Positions 1-13,068 of a stretch of DNA of 64,000 nucleotides are shown in pieces. How positions within the stretch are numbered: the stretch's first letter is position 1; every line of letters starts with the position of its first letter. Under the pieces are notes generated by a model. That model did not search any database. It saw only the letters and a program-made list of their open reading frames with translations, and was not told the DNA's origin. Source of the stretch: Pegea sp. RAD2-039 (Eukaryota; Chordata; Thaliacea; Salpida; Salpidae); NCBI GenBank assembly GCA_034620365.1, contig JAQGEQ010000081.1:310001-374000 (forward strand), written 5' to 3'. The position numbers were made by a program, and so were the translations under genes.

Positions 1-1700
1 AAATATACAAAATAATACACGTATAGTAATCAATAACTAAAATTTATGTAAACTTTTTGATTTAACAATTTAATACAAGAGCATTCTAATAGCATATTTT
101 TTAACTTTTATTTTGCTTTTTTTAATATTAAAATATAAATTATATCTGATTGATACTTAGCGAAATTTTGAAATAAAATTTTTTGGTTAATTTTCTAGAT
201 AGAAAAGAATAGCACTACAAAATATGAAATTAATTTTTTTTGACAATTTTCTAATTCAAGTTGTTATCAATTTATATATTATTTTTCTACTAGCTAGAAT
301 CCAATAAGTTTGCAACAACAAGCGCATTCGTTAAATTATCAACAAAAGTAAACTTTGAAGGTAAATAATAAATATTCTAAATTCTTTTTGTTGAATTTCC
401 TAAAAAAAAATTTTTCTAAGGAGGAAAAAAAAACATAGTTGAAAACTGACAGCTATAACTGTTGTTTGTTTTGACTTTTATAGCTTTTTGAATAAAAAAA
501 TGATTTGTTCATCATGGAAACTGATCTACAAAATAAGCTTTTGCTTCGTATTGATTACTTATGTTTAAATCAAGAACAAACTTAACGCAAAGAAATATGT
601 TTTGAAATGATTTTTCAGTTTAAGAAGTCAAATGAAAAATAAAAAAACTAACGTAAGGTTGACAGCGACAACTAGCGACTGTTCAAGCTTACAAATAATT
701 CGACAAAAGTTTTTAAAACTAAATATATTAAACTAATATAACAAACAAACAACTGGTTTTGTTTTCTTATTAATAAAAATTTGAATAGAAAGTTGAATCA
801 ACTTAGGCTACTAAATTATTTGCTGCTATGATCTATTAAATTCAAACCATTAAAATAATTTTCCGCAGGCAATAGCTGTAAAATTTTACTAATTTCTTAA
901 GTAATTTTTGTTAAATTTAAAATGTACTCTTACTCAGCAAAAGTATTATAATTTTATAATAATTTTATAATACAACTGTTTTAAATACTTTATTCAAATT
1001 TGTTCAAGTATATCTTTGACTTGTAATTCATTAATTAGATATAATATATCTGTCAGTAATACGATTGTCATTACAAAAGTAAGCAGTTAAACAGTCTAAA
1101 TTCGATTCTATAAGAGATAAGTGCCGCAGTTTAATATCGAATCGTACTTAGTAAAAATACCATTGTTTTAAAATAGTTTTTCACAATGAGAAATAAAGTA
1201 CGAACAGCGACAGCTAGCAGTTATTGTGATTTACAAATAACTTGTTGGATTTTTAAGTAACAAAAAAAATTAAACTAAACCAAAAACAAACAACTCGCTT
1301 TGTTTTAATATCACCGAATTTTTGTATAGAAAATCAAATCAGCTTTTAAATTATTTGCTGATATTTAATGTTAATTTAAAGCGATTAAATTAATTTTCCA
1401 AACGTAGTAGACGTAAACGTTTGCCAATTTCTTCAATAGTTCTTTTTAAATTTAAAATACACACTTAGTCAGCAAAAATTATATTTTAGAAAAGTTAGTA
1501 AGTAAAAAAAGTTGAAATTAGCCAAAGGCTTTGAGCTCTGAAAAATTAATTTATAACGATCTCAAGGTTTTACCAGCTTACACCACAAACAGTAGATTAT
1601 AAGAAACTTTTATATAGCTATATACTGAGTGAAGAAGAATAAGTACATCTATCCAATTCAAATAAAGTGCTAAATAACTATTTATTTTGAAGTTGAATGA
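1..1700 (+). repeat. module run: alpha to epsilon, with two delta cores
   Basis: The first 340 bases nearly match 13069-13390. The alpha tag GACAGCTATAACTGTTG is near 447, gamma near 1070, delta cores at 661-684 and 1203-1228, and epsilon (AGCCAAAGGCTTTGAGC) near 1520. Two cores 540 bp apart indicate an internal duplication. No coding frame is supported. Confidence 0.8.
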
Positions 1701-2540
1701 ATTTCAACAAACTTTAATCAATATTACCAAGCAGTGTATCAACTACTACTGTTTATCTTCCACATGGCTTCCTCATATAATATTCGAACGTAAAAAATAG
1801 GTTTATTATCATTTTTTAAAGAAATTAGATCAAATTTGACTTTTTAAAGCTTATATGGACTCTCTATAGGATCTTTTTAAACAGATTGTCAATTTTGTTA
1901 TAATAAATATAGATTACGAATTGAAAAAAAATAACAACTTTTTAACGTTTGTTTTGGATTATTAGCAGCTTATTTAGCTGTTTAGAATTTGTATTAAAAG
2001 TAAATATATTATTAGATGATACTTTAAATGAAATTGCTTGTTTCTAAGTTTAAAATGATTATCATTTAAGCTTAATTTTTCATGACCCTATCTACTTTTT
2101 TCAGAATTTACTTAGACTTAGTGTTATTTATAACCATTTGTATGGCAATTAATTTTTTATTATTAGAAATTTACTTTTTTCATGAAAATTCTTTACAATT
2201 ACTAGTTGTAACTTAATTGTCTAAAAAGTATTCATAAAATAATCAAAAATTTTTCATTTTCTCCATCAAATGAGCTTAGTTTTAAATTTATACGAATTTA
2301 TTTATTATTATGTTTGTTTGGATCAACATTACTTAGACGTAGTCGTTAATCAAAAAGAAAGTCGTTTTTAAATGCAAACTTCACCCCAATTTTTATTAAA
2401 TGTTTCAATATTCTGCATTATTTAACTTTATTTATCATAAAATAGAACGGAATTTATTTATGATTCAAAATTCATTTCTTGAAAAGATTTTTAAACTTTT
2501 ATTTTGAGAAAAAAATCAGATTTTGTAAAAACAACTAAAT

Positions 2541-2611
2541 CTACCTCGGTGGGAATCCAACTCGCCCTTGCAGCGTGGTAGGCGAGAAATCTACCATTGA
2601 ACCACAAATGC
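2541..2611 (-). repeat. tRNA-like (Gly-type) element, copy 1
   Basis: Minus strand is 71 nt, begins GCATTTGTGGTTCAATGG like a tRNA-Gly 5' half, and has CTACCAC where the anticodon loop would be plus a B-box-like GTTGGATTCC. The D stem is mostly kept. The acceptor ends do not pair, and the anticodon and T stems carry mismatches, so a functional tRNA is unlikely. It reads as the head of a tRNA-derived SINE or a tRNA pseudogene. It is flanked by repeat modules that were duplicated with it. Confidence 0.6.
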
Positions 2612-3260
2612 TGTCGAATGACAAAAATTTTTAATAGTACAAATCATATCAGAACTTTGTGCATAAACAAACAAATCAAGCAAAAAATTTGTTAAATTTG
2701 TAGAATTATTGTAACTTGTATAATTTATCTGTGATAGAACTATTTATTTCAGTTTGTTAAGTAATCGCTAATTTAATACCTTAATAACTTTGAAATCTGA
2801 TTTATTATAATTCAAAGAAAAGTCAAAGATTGAAAAATTGTTTATCGAGCGTGGTTTCAAAAGCATTATCTTAAAATTCTTTTAAAAATTCAAGAACAGC
2901 ATTTTTTTTTCTTTAAGTTTTATATAAGTTGAAAAAATAAACAAAAACAACTAGCGAAAGAAATACAATTTAGAAAGACAAGCACCAGACAACAAGTACA
3001 AAAAGACAATTCCTTCACTTTCACCAATTACAAATCTCGTTAGAAGCGACTTTATTGATACTTAATTATCAACAAAACCAACAATCTGTTGAATAGGTAG
3101 CTTTTAATTTAACTGAAATGATCAGCTTTTAAAAAATAATGAAACAACATTTGGTAGGTTTGATGTCAATTGAAAAAAATCAAGCCTTAGTAAGCGACTT
3201 CAATAATAATTGAAATTCATCAAAACCACCAATTTATTGGAAAAATATGCTTTTAAATTC

Positions 3261-3379
3261 AACTGAATGTATCAGTTTCTAAATGAATTCGTTAACACAG
3301 AAAGAAATCAGATTATATCACTTGAGAAACATAATCTTATATATAAACCTGTTTTAGTCTCATATTTCCGGGTTAAAAC
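3261..3379 (+). ncRNA. P-B cassette a (candidate structured non-coding element)
   Basis: Palindrome AACTGAatgtaTCAGTT at 3261-3277, a 73-nt spacer, then the B hairpin at 3351-3379 with arms GTTTTAGTCT and GGGTTAAAAC (10 of 10 pairs counting G-U). Spacer positions 3302-3323 differ almost wholly from cassette l, although both sides of the spacer match it. A 67-aa open frame overlaps but is not conserved as protein. That this is transcribed is inference. Confidence 0.4.
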
Positions 3380-4705
3380 AGCAAAAAGTGAAGTTCTTAA
3401 AAAAAAACATTTAAAAATAAACTTGTTATTAATTCGCATTAATTTTTTTAGACTCAATTATAGTTTTTGATGTATACTTAAAAAAAGAGAAACTGTAATT
3501 TCTTAGTAAATGTTGTATGTAAAAAGTAATATTTGTTTCCTATAAAAAAGTTTGAAAAGAATGTATTTGTTAAAGAGAAGTAAATGTAATGAAGTACTTC
3601 TTGTCTTATTAGAGTTGAAATTAGATGTTGAGTAGTAAATTCACTTTTAACGAGTAAGTTTATGCGGTGAGCTCACATTACATCCCAAAGAATGCAGCTG
3701 GTAAAGCATTTCATTGTTTAAATATGTATAAAATGAAATTGCATAACAGCTTAAGGATTTTCTTTAAGTAAATTTAATTTTTCAAAATTATTTAATACTT
3801 ACTATTTATAAAAACACATTTTCAATTAGCTTCACTAGGATTTGCATATTTATGATAGCATAAACGATCAAAATAATTTTACGGCGCAATAGCTGTAAAC
3901 TTTGCTAATTTCATCAGTAACTTTAATTGAATTTAAAATGTACAAGTGTTCAGCAAAAATATCATATTTTTATACGTTAAAAAATAAAAGAAAGTGGAAA
4001 TTATCCAAGGGTATTGAGTTCTGAATAGATGATTATTAACGAATTCAATTTTTTACCAGTTTACACCACAAACGCTAGAATATAAGAAGCTTTTATATAA
4101 TAATAAACTGAAACAAAGCTCCATTTCTAATGAAGGAATATATTTAAACTAATTTGGAGTTGAATAAATTTCAACAAACTTCAATCAATATTAACAAGGT
4201 GAAATATAGTCTTAATGCCATATTTAACATTTAGATTTCTAAAACACCATTTTTGATACAACTTCTCGATTATAATTTATTATTGAATAACATTTTGAAA
4301 TCTATTTTTTATCCAAGTATACATAAAAGCAAATTGCAATTTTGATTAAGCAATAAAACAATTTAAACAAAAAATATAGAATTATCTAGAAAACTAGCAA
4401 ACAAACTTTTTAATGTACTGATGATAATATTTAGAATATTTTATTGTGTAAACATCTTTGAGGGCAGGTAACACTTCCCCTTAATAATATACTTTAGTTA
4501 TACCTTACTAACAAAAGAACATACTTTTGAAGTTACTTACTTTGTAATAATCGATCTTTTCATAGTTGAAAGAAATGCTAAAATATCAAATATTGATTGA
4601 CAAACGCTGTGTTAAAAGCATTTTCTTAAAATTATTTAAAATTCAAATGATATAATTGAAAATCATCCAAACCAATAATCTATACAACTGTGTATTTTCA
4701 TTGTT

Positions 4706-4817
4706 AACTGAATATATCAGTTTCCAAATAGGCCTGTCACAGTTTAAATTGTCTGTCAACTGGAAACGATAACCTCATAAATAAGCCTGTTTTAGTTTCA
4801 TATTTGTGGGTCGGAAC
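4706..4817 (+). ncRNA. P-B cassette b
   Basis: Palindrome with loop ATATA, spacer 66 nt (the shortest). Hairpin arms GTTTTAGTTT and GGGTCGGAAC keep 9 of 10 pairs, because several A-U pairs became G-U. The spacer holds GTCAACTGG, which could alternatively pair with the 3' arm of the palindrome. Confidence 0.35.
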
Positions 4818-6094
4818 AGAAAAAAAGTAAAGGCCATAAAAACCAAACAGAAAAATTTAATTTCTTAATTATTTGTCGTGTTTTTTTTAATTATAAGGTT
4901 TTACCACTTAACACTACAAACAGTAGATTATACAAAGCTTTTATATAATTATATGCTGATTACAAGAATTAGAACAAAATTCACAGACGAATGTTGGCCT
5001 ATATCTTGGGTTAATTTGAAGTTGAATGAAATTCATACTCCTCTATAGATATTAACAAGCAGTGTATCAAGTACTACTTTTTATCTTGCACTCGGTTCCC
5101 TTATATAATGTTCAAACGCAAAAAATTTGAAATGTATTCAACCTTTATATTATTACGTTTAAAGAAAGATATAGCTTAAACGACTTTTCAAAGCTTAGGT
5201 TAACTCTCATTAGGCTTTTTGAAACAAAAAATCGATTTTGTAATAGTATATAGACATAAGAATTTAAATATAATTAACAACTTAATGTCTGTTTTGGATT
5301 AAGAGTAGCTTATTTAATTCTTGTGAATCACGAAATTCGATAATTTTTTATTCTACTTTTAAAAACAGTTATCAAAATAAATAGATTTAATATAAATACA
5401 TAATCTTCCTCATTATAAAGAAAAGGAATTCGACATCAATTTCATGTTAACAAATTATGCTGCTGTAGAAATTGAAATATTAATAAATATATTATTAGAA
5501 AACATTTTAAATAAAAATTTTTGCTTCTATGTTCGGAATGACAAAACATTTAAGAAGTTTAGAAGTTTTCTTTGAACTCAAAATTTGTTTAAATACTTTT
5601 CTGATTTTTCAAAATTTATTTTATCCTTCTTGACTTAGGTAGAACTTCAAAATAAAGCTGGTAAAATTTAGTTACAATCCAAGAAATTGGATCATCTAAT
5701 ATTAGTCTTCTTCATGTATGCTTATTACTACCCAAAAGATTTTTGTAGTCTAATTTATTTATTTATTTAATTTAGTTAATTATTAGTCTAATGAAAAACA
5801 AAACAATCAAAAATTGTTTGTCCAACGCGGTGTATGAAAAGCATGTTCTTAAAATTCTATTATAAGTTCAAGAACAGCGTTTTTTGACTAAATAGAAGCA
5901 TCACTTAAAAGCCACACAAATAATTTAATAATATTTAAACGTTGTGTCTGTATGTTTTATGTATGTTGAAAATAAAAACGAAAACAAATACCAAAAAGAC
6001 AATTCTTGCATTTTAAGCAGAGGCTAAGTTCAATAGAAAACAGCTTTATTGATAACCAACAATAACAACAATCTGTAATTTTCTATTTTAATTC

Positions 6095-6221
6095 AACTGA
6101 AAATATCAGTTTCCAAATTTTAGGAGAATTTAAATTAGTAGATTTTAGCTACAGCTTGAAAGAAAAAAAAAACCAACCTTATAATTAATCCTGTTTTAGT
6201 CTCAAATTTGTGGGTTTAGAC
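6095..6221 (+). ncRNA. P-B cassette c
   Basis: Palindrome with loop AAATA, spacer 81 nt (the longest, with an A-run near 6170). Hairpin arms GTTTTAGTCT and GGGTTTAGAC keep 9 of 10 pairs. Confidence 0.35.
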
Positions 6222-6842
6222 AGAGAAAAGTAAAGGTCATGAAAACAAAACAACGAAATTAACTTTTACATAATCCAAAACAATTCCTTATATTTAGCTA
6301 TTTGTTTTGAAGTTGTTTTTGCTAAAAGTGCTTTGTATAGGTTTTGGTCTAAGATATTTTTAGTAAAGTTTTAACGATGTTTTTTCAACACTTTGATTTC
6401 AACTCTCTACTGTTTTGAAAAAGCTCTAAATTAATTTTTCTCTAGCTAAATTAATTTTTCTAAATTTCTCTTAAGAGACAATAGAAAATTTAATTTAATT
6501 TTCTAAACATTTTAGAATAATGAAGTTCGTATAATTTATCCTTAACAGAACTCTTTTTATTAAGCTATCTATTTTGCTGCTTTCTGCGAACTGTAGAATG
6601 ATTAAACATTTAAACAAATCAATGATTACGTTGTAAAATCTATTCACATTGTTTACATTATAAAACTTTATTACGCAACAAGATTACTATAAAGACATGA
6701 TTATTCATTATTACCATCGATAAAATTTTACTACAGATAAAGTCAACTACAGATTCTTTCGATAAATCTAAAATGTCAAAGAGATTTTCTATAGTAACTT
6801 CAAACTGGCTTTTCTCAGATGTGAATACGAAGTTATTTTTGA

Positions 6843-7290
6843 AAAAGTTTTATTTTGAAACTGACTACTTGTATAAATTCTATGGTGTATAAATATGGTG
6901 ATATCAGAAAAATCGAATCTGTTCAGGCAAAATTTACGAGATTGGTTTGCAGGAAACTTAATATCAAATACGAGAGTTATAAGCATCGTCTCAGCTTCTT
7001 CAATCTAGATACTTTGGAAATCCGAAGAATTAAATACGACCTTATTCTGATTTTTAAAATTATTCACAACCTAATTGATCTTCAGTTTGATGACTTTTTC
7101 TCCATTAGTCCCTCCTTCAAGTTATATCAACTTAGAAGACATAAATTACATCTTAAAGAGCCCACTCCACCAGCAACGTTAACCAGATTAAGTTTTTTTC
7201 TCATACCGTACAATCAGTACATGGAACAATCTGCCATCAGAGATTGTCATGTCAAAATCACTTATGCTGTTCAATATAAAAAAATATTTG
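6843..7290 (+). pseudogene. LINE (CR1/Jockey/L2-like) reverse-transcriptase C-terminal relic, frameshifted
   Basis: Reading from 6843, the frame gives the region C-terminal to the reverse-transcriptase palm in CR1/Jockey-type ORF2 proteins: DIRKIESVQAKFTRLV, then YKHRLSFFNLDTLEIRRIKY, then DLILIFKIIHNL, then LRRHKLHLK. At the T7 run ending about 7199 the frame must shift. The neighbouring frame then continues with SYRTISTWNNLPSEIV and LMLFNIKKIF, the W-N-x-LP signature that ends this family. The first in-frame ATG is internal and a stop lies just upstream at 6840-6842, so the element is truncated at its 5' side as well as frameshifted. No palm-domain motif was seen upstream on this strand. 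After about 7290 the sequence passes into the iota-side repeat module. A 170-aa open frame here is only the unshifted part. Confidence 0.8.
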
Positions 7291-8966
7291 TTTGCAATAC
7301 TAGAGTTAGAAAAGAATGTATTGTTCAAATAGAAGTAAATGTAATGAAAAACTCGTTGTCTTATTAGAGTTGAAAATAGATGTGAAGTAGTAACTTCAAT
7401 TTTAACAAGTTAATTGATGTGGTGAGCTCATATTACATCGCAAGGGATGCAGCTGGTAAAGCATTTCAATGTTTAAATAACTGTATAATGAAATTGCGTG
7501 AAATTTTAAAGAGATTTTTTTAATAAAATTAATTTGTTAAAATTTTGTATTAAATACTCTTCATAAAAAATCTTATTTTTGCTTCACTAGCATTAGCGAT
7601 ATTTACCATAAAGTCACCCGTAAAAGTTGACAGATTCCAAAATGACATAAATATAAGCAACAAGAACGTACGTTGAATGCGTTGATGTTAAAAATTTTTA
7701 AGTCAAGTAGTCTCAATCTTTGTCTTATGTCTCAATAGTTTGTGGTTCTCAACAAAAATAATTTTTAAATTTTATAAGTAATTTTTCTAAGGACAATATA
7801 TATAATATAACCTCAAAATTATACATTCTAAAATTAAATCTTGAGATTTTATGAACTTTATCTTTTAAAATACAATACTTATACTATTTTAGTTTGTCTC
7901 TAATATAACTAGAAAGCAAGTTACAAACTATATAAAGAAACTCACATTTACTGTTTTTTTTTAAATAAATGAATAAAATAAGGTGAATATACTAAAGTTA
8001 AATTAACTTTAACAAAAAATAACAACATTAAAAACAACATAAAAATTTACAACTATCCCAAGTATCAAGAGTGAAAATTAGTTTTCTTAGTATGACTATT
8101 CTTTAAATAATGTTATTTGAAAGTATTATTATCTTTAACAAACAATAATCAGTAGATGAACATAACTGTAATTTCTCTGCTACAATTTCTTTTAAATGTT
8201 TATTTCGAAAATTTTCTAACTGAAGAAAGTAGAATAATATATTCTATATAGCAAATGTATTTAAATTAGTCATAATCATCTAAACTGAGAAAGAAATTTC
8301 ATTTCAATAAAAAATATTTTCTAATGCTTCACTGGCATCAACGTTATTTACCATATAATCACCCGTAAGAAAAAATGGGTTCCAAATATAAAAACTTTTT
8401 AGATGGTTGCATCTACGCATATTGAGTTGAATCTCAAACCTTATATAAAAAGTGGTCTCAATCTTATGTTTGTGGGGCTGAAAAACATAGCTTAAAAGTT
8501 GTAATGACTAATTTTTAAATGAAAATAATAAAAAATTCTCAAAGCATTTTCAATAATGACACTGATAATAATATTTTTTATATATTTCTATGTATTGGAT
8601 GTTTATATTGTTAAAATTGTATAATTTGTTAACTTTATTTTCTAAATTAATATTCTAATAAGTTTACACTTTCAGTAAATTATGTAGAAATTATTTTCCA
8701 TTTTTCGCAGTTCAGAAAAAATATTCAATAAAAAATTTAAGAATAAATAAAAATAATATAATATTTTAATAATATAGATCCTTAACAACCTCCAGTGTTT
8801 TTTAGCTTGATATTTTCGCTTATGTTTCTACTTTCATTAGAAAAACTATTTATATAATTTATAAGTTGAAACTTGTTCAACCCCAAAATAATAATTAATG
8901 ATAACGTTAAAAATAACAATTGAATATTAGGAAAAATTTTGTTATACTCATCTTATATATTATTGC

Positions 8967-8995
8967 ATTTTAATCTAATGTTTGTGAGTTAAAGT
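8967..8995 (+). repeat. B-hairpin relative, second subfamily
   Basis: Aligned on TTTGTG, the outermost G-C pair of the cassette hairpin is A-T here, and the G-U at pair 7/23 is A-U. Related copies lie at 38407-38435, 48536-48564, 51734-51762 and 55118-55146 (the last with more damage). No P palindrome precedes them. Confidence 0.5.
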
Positions 8996-9340
8996 TTTAA
9001 AATGTTTACTTACTGCAAATTTTGGTAGATCTTTTAATTTTGAAATTATGCAATTTTTGCATAATTTTATTATTCAGAAATTCCTTATCTTTCTTACTAC
9101 AGTCCTACTAATTTTATGTTTTAGTTGTGAAATTTAAAAATTTAAAATTCTGGTCTTAAAATGGTTTGTCAGAATGAGAAATCGAATTAAAAAAATATAT
9201 ATTTTTACCAACAGCGACAGCTAGCGGATGTTGTGATTTACAAATAACTTGTTTGATTTTTAAGAAGCAAAAAAAGATTCTTTAAAAAGATCATCTTTAT
9301 TTTTATTATTATTATTCTTAGTATAGCTATTATTATAGTC

Positions 9341-9459
9341 AACTGATTATATCAGTCTCAAATGTTAAACGGAAGATGGGAAACTTCAAATAACCTGTCA
9401 ACTGGTAAAGCTAACCTTATTAATAAGGCTGTTTTAGTCCCAAATTTGTGGGTTGAAAA
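9341..9459 (+). ncRNA. P-B cassette d
   Basis: Palindrome AACTGA/TCAGTC, spacer 73 nt. Hairpin arm GTTTTAGTCC turns the innermost U-G pair into C-G; the outermost pair is lost; 9 of 10 pairs remain. Confidence 0.35.
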
Positions 9460-9969
9460 TGAAAAAAGTAAAAGTCATGAAAAACAACATTAAAAATAAT
9501 ATGTTTTATTTATTTGTTTGATTTTTTGATATTGAATTAAAGTTTTGATTTTATTTAAAAAACAAAGAAACCACAATCTTTAGTAAATTTTGTATGTAGA
9601 AAAATATTTTTTTGCAAAACTAAAGTTAGAAAAGAATGTATTTGTTAAGGAGAAGTATAAGTAATAAAAAACTTGTTGTCTTAATAGAGTTGAAATCAGA
9701 TGTGAAGTAGTAACTTAAATTTTAACGAGTTAATTGATTGGGGTCAACCCATATTATATCGCAAGAGATACAGATAGTAAAGCATTTCATTGTTTAAATA
9801 AATATGAAATGAAATTGCTTAAAAGTTTAAGGATCTTTTTAAGTAAATTTAAATTGTTGGAGTTATGTAATACTTACTATTTATAAAAAACGTTTCTATT
9901 TAGCTTCACTAGGATTAGCAATATTTATCTTTAAGTCAGCCGTAAAAAAAACGGGTTACGAAATAAAAA

Positions 9970-11427
9970 GAACAACACAAACTAGAATGTGAATTCAATT
10001 TTGATGCAAACACAAATCATTAATGACAGAAGTTGTTCATGACAAGTGTAATAATTTTAATAATTTGTTTTAAATACTTTATTGAACTTTGTTTAAATGT
10101 ATCCTTGACTCGTAATATATTAACAAGGTTATATTTGTCATTAATACAATTGTCAGCACAAAATTTAGCAGATAAACAGTCTAAAACCTTTTCTATAAGA
10201 GCTAAGTAGCACCCATTAATATTTAATAGCACTTAACAAATTATTCTTGCTTTAAAATGTATTTTCAGAATTAGAAAAAAAAGTTAAAATCAAGTACCAA
10301 CAGCGTCAGCTAGCGATTGGTGTGATTTACAAACAAAATGTTGGATTTTTAAGAAACAAAAAACTAAACCAAAAAACAAACATCCCTTGATTTTGTTATT
10401 AGCGAGCAATTGTATAGAAGATCATATCAGCCCTTTAATTATTTGCTGCAATGTTCTGTTATGCTAAAACGATTAAAATACTCTTCCACGTGCAATAGTT
10501 GTAAAACTTTGCTAACTTCTGTAATGAACGTTTTAAAAATTAAAATGTACACTTACTCTGCAAAAATTATAATTTTAAAAAGTTGAAAAATTAAAATAAA
10601 GTTCAAAATAGCCAAGGGTATTAATCTCTGAGAAATGATTATTAACAAATTAAATTTTTTTACAAGTCTACACCACAAACACTAGACTATAAGATTCTTT
10701 TAAATAATAGTATACTCGAAACGTAACACATATGTACGGTTGGTTATATCAGGCAATCTTTTATTAATTTGAAGTTGAATAAGTTTCAACAAATTTTAAT
10801 CAATATTACCAAGTAGAAATATGGTTACAATTCTATAGTTTTAATTTTAAACATTTTCCAGCTCAACTTGGTTTTCAATTTCTGGATAATAATTTTTACT
10901 GGCGAAAATTTAATTAGTTGACAACGCACTTATTAGATTATGTACAAAAGTAAGCCTTATAGTTTGTAAGCCTTTTTTGGTCCCCTTAAACAAAAAATTG
11001 TTTCTAAAGGATGAAAAATGTTCAGTTGTAAGCTGACAACTGTAACTGTTGTCTGTTTTGACTTATATAGTTTCTTGAACAATAAAATGATTTGATTATA
11101 TATCTACATATATATGTATATTATAGAAACTGATTCAAACATTAAAATATATACTTCCCATTCTTTTCATATGCTTAAATCAAAAACAATTTTGACGCTT
11201 ACAATTCATTAATAACAGAAGTTTTTCATGAAAATTGTAATAATATTATTAATCTGTTTTTATTAGTTTAATAAATTTGTTGAAACATATTTTTGGTATG
11301 TAGTAGATTAATAAGAATTAGTTTATTTGTCAGTAATAAGATTGTCAGTACAAAAGTAGGCTGTTAAATAGTTAAAAACCAATTCTCTAATGGCTAGTGC
11401 CACATTTTAACATCAATTGTATTTAAG
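9970..11427 (+). repeat. duplicated block D3, copy 1
   Basis: Collinear and highly similar to 39539-40995, containing beta, gamma, a delta core of the GCGTCAGC variant, epsilon and alpha. The two copies part after ATTTAAG: here a second gamma tract follows; in the other copy a different alpha-to-delta run follows. The 70-codon open frame on the minus strand is repeat sequence, not a gene. Confidence 0.9.
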
Positions 11428-13068
11428 ATTTAATTTATTTGTCAATAATAAGACTGTCAGTAAAAAAATAAGGAATTAAACAGTCTAAAATTAATTCATT
11501 AAGAGTTAAGTGCCACATTTAGTATCGAATCATACTAAAGAAAAAAATTCTGGTCTTAAAATGGTTGGTCAGAATGAGAAATCGAATTAAAAAAATATAT
11601 ATTTTTACCAACAGCGACAGCTAGTGGATGTTGTGATTTACAAATAACTTGTTTGATTTTTAAGAAGCAAAGAAAGATTAAACTAAACCAAAAACAAACA
11701 ACTCGCTTGATTTTGTTATTACTGAACGTTTGTAGAGAAAATCAAATCATCCTTTAAATTATTTGCTGATATTTTATGTTAAATTAAATCGATTAAAATA
11801 ATTTTCAACACGTAGTAGATGTAACCTTTTGCCAATTTCTTCAATAGTTCCTTTTTAATTTAAAATACACACTTAGTCAGCAAAATTTATATTTTAGAAA
11901 AGTTAGTGAGTAAACATAGGTTGAAACTAGCCAAGGGCTTTGAGCTCTGAAAAATTAATTTATAACGATTTCAAGGTTTTACCAGTTTACAACACAAACA
12001 GTAGAATATAAGAAACTTATAAATAGCTTTATACTGACTTAAAGAGATTAGGTATAACGGTCTGATTCGAATGATTGACTAAATATCATATTAATTTGAA
12101 GTTGAATGAATTTTAACAAACTGTAATCAATATTACCAAGCAGTGTATCAACTGCTACCTTTTAACTTGCATATGGTTTTCTGGTATAATTTTCAAACGC
12201 AAAAAATAGATTGTTATAGTTTATATAAGAAACTGGACCATACTTGACTTCCTAAAGCTTAGATTAACTCTCTATGGGATTTTTTAAACCGAAAATCGAT
12301 TTTGTAAAAGTACCTATAGATTAAGAATTGAAAAAAAATTAACGTATTAGCGATTGATTTGGATTATTAGCAGCTTATTTAGCTGTTTAGAATTTGTATT
12401 ATTAGTATATATATTATTAGATGATATTTTAAATGAAATTGCTTGTTTCTAAGTTTAAAATGATTATCATTGAGGTTTAAATAACCTCAATACAATAACT
12501 ACCAAAAAAAAATTTTCTAATATTTTATACACTCACAGTACTTGTTAACCTAATTAAAAACCGGCTTTAACAATAATTGATCATCAACAAAATCAAAAAA
12601 CTGTAGAATGTCTGTGTTTTTAAATTCAACTGAATATATCAGTTTCAAAATGTTAGAAAAAAGACAAGAACTTTGTAAGACTTTTATATATGAAAGATAT
12701 TGACCTTATAAATAAGCCAGATTTAGTCTCATATTTGTGGGTTAAAACAGAAAAAAGTAACGTTCTTGAAAACAAATTTTTAGAAATGAAGCTCCTTATT
12801 TATTCATTATATATTTTAAAATAGAATTATCTTAATTTTAAGTTGAAACAGAGAAAAGTAGATTTCATGATAACAAAAGACAAAGATAAGTTTTATATAA
12901 ATGACAGCAATATTTTTCCTGATTTGATTTGAATTATTTTCACTAAAAGTGCTTTGTATAGTTGTGAACTGCAATGCAGTCCTAAATGCATTCCAATGGT
13001 TTTTAAACGAGATTAGGATTTTTTGATTTTAGTTTCATTATAATTAATTTATTTTGATAATTTAATAA
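11427..13068 (+). repeat. duplicated block D4, copy 1, then cassette e
   Basis: 11430-12471 is similar to 18630-19685 (gamma, delta, epsilon, zeta). At about 12472 the copies split, and this one jumps to the tract that also starts near 15450 (ACACTCACAGTAC..TTAACC), followed by cassette e. 12955-13020 contains GTGAACTGCAATGCAGTC, also present near 28620 and 52020. Confidence 0.8.
12628..12748 (+). ncRNA. P-B cassette e
   Basis: Palindrome with loop ATATA, spacer 75 nt. Hairpin arms GATTTAGTCT and GGGTTAAAAC (9 of 10 pairs). The nearest relative is cassette h, with differences concentrated in the middle of the spacer. Confidence 0.35.

Larger units (their letters stand above)
1690..3537 (+). 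repeat. zeta / tRNA-like / cassette a block
   Basis: Homologous to 46450-48287, becoming very similar from about 2280 on, and more distantly to 19560-21060. It contains the tRNA-like element and cassette a. The A+T-rich stretches between them show no gene. Confidence 0.85.
3537..6842 (+). repeat. iota, epsilon, cassettes b and c
   Basis: Iota at about 3665-3720 (GAGCTCACATTACATC variant) and an epsilon-like tract near 3995. About 5330-5730 is related to 21985-22400 and 61500-61890, the left part of the zinc-finger duplication but without the gene. 6230-6840 is A+T-rich sequence of unknown origin leading into the LINE relic. Confidence 0.7.
7290..9970 (+). repeat. iota and A+T-rich modules after the LINE relic
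   Basis: Iota at 7421-7475 and again, degraded, near 9739. 8020-8990 is related to 50745-51790. 9147-9277 is a short copy of the tract that also begins near 11548 and 18752, containing a delta core, and it breaks off abruptly after AAGCAAAAAAAGATT. No gene is visible. Confidence 0.7.

Noticed and set aside
2541-2611. Functional tRNA-Gly gene
   Set aside because: The acceptor ends do not pair, and the anticodon and T stems are mismatched. Only the D-arm half and a B-box-like stretch remain.
3261-3277. P palindrome as a transposon terminal inverted repeat
   Set aside because: The copies are short, internal and always in one orientation. I found no partner in inverse orientation at a plausible distance.
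3267-3470. 67-codon frame shared with 48016
   Set aside because: It overlaps cassette a and the hairpin. In the other cassettes the frame is broken, and its conservation matches the DNA, not protein.
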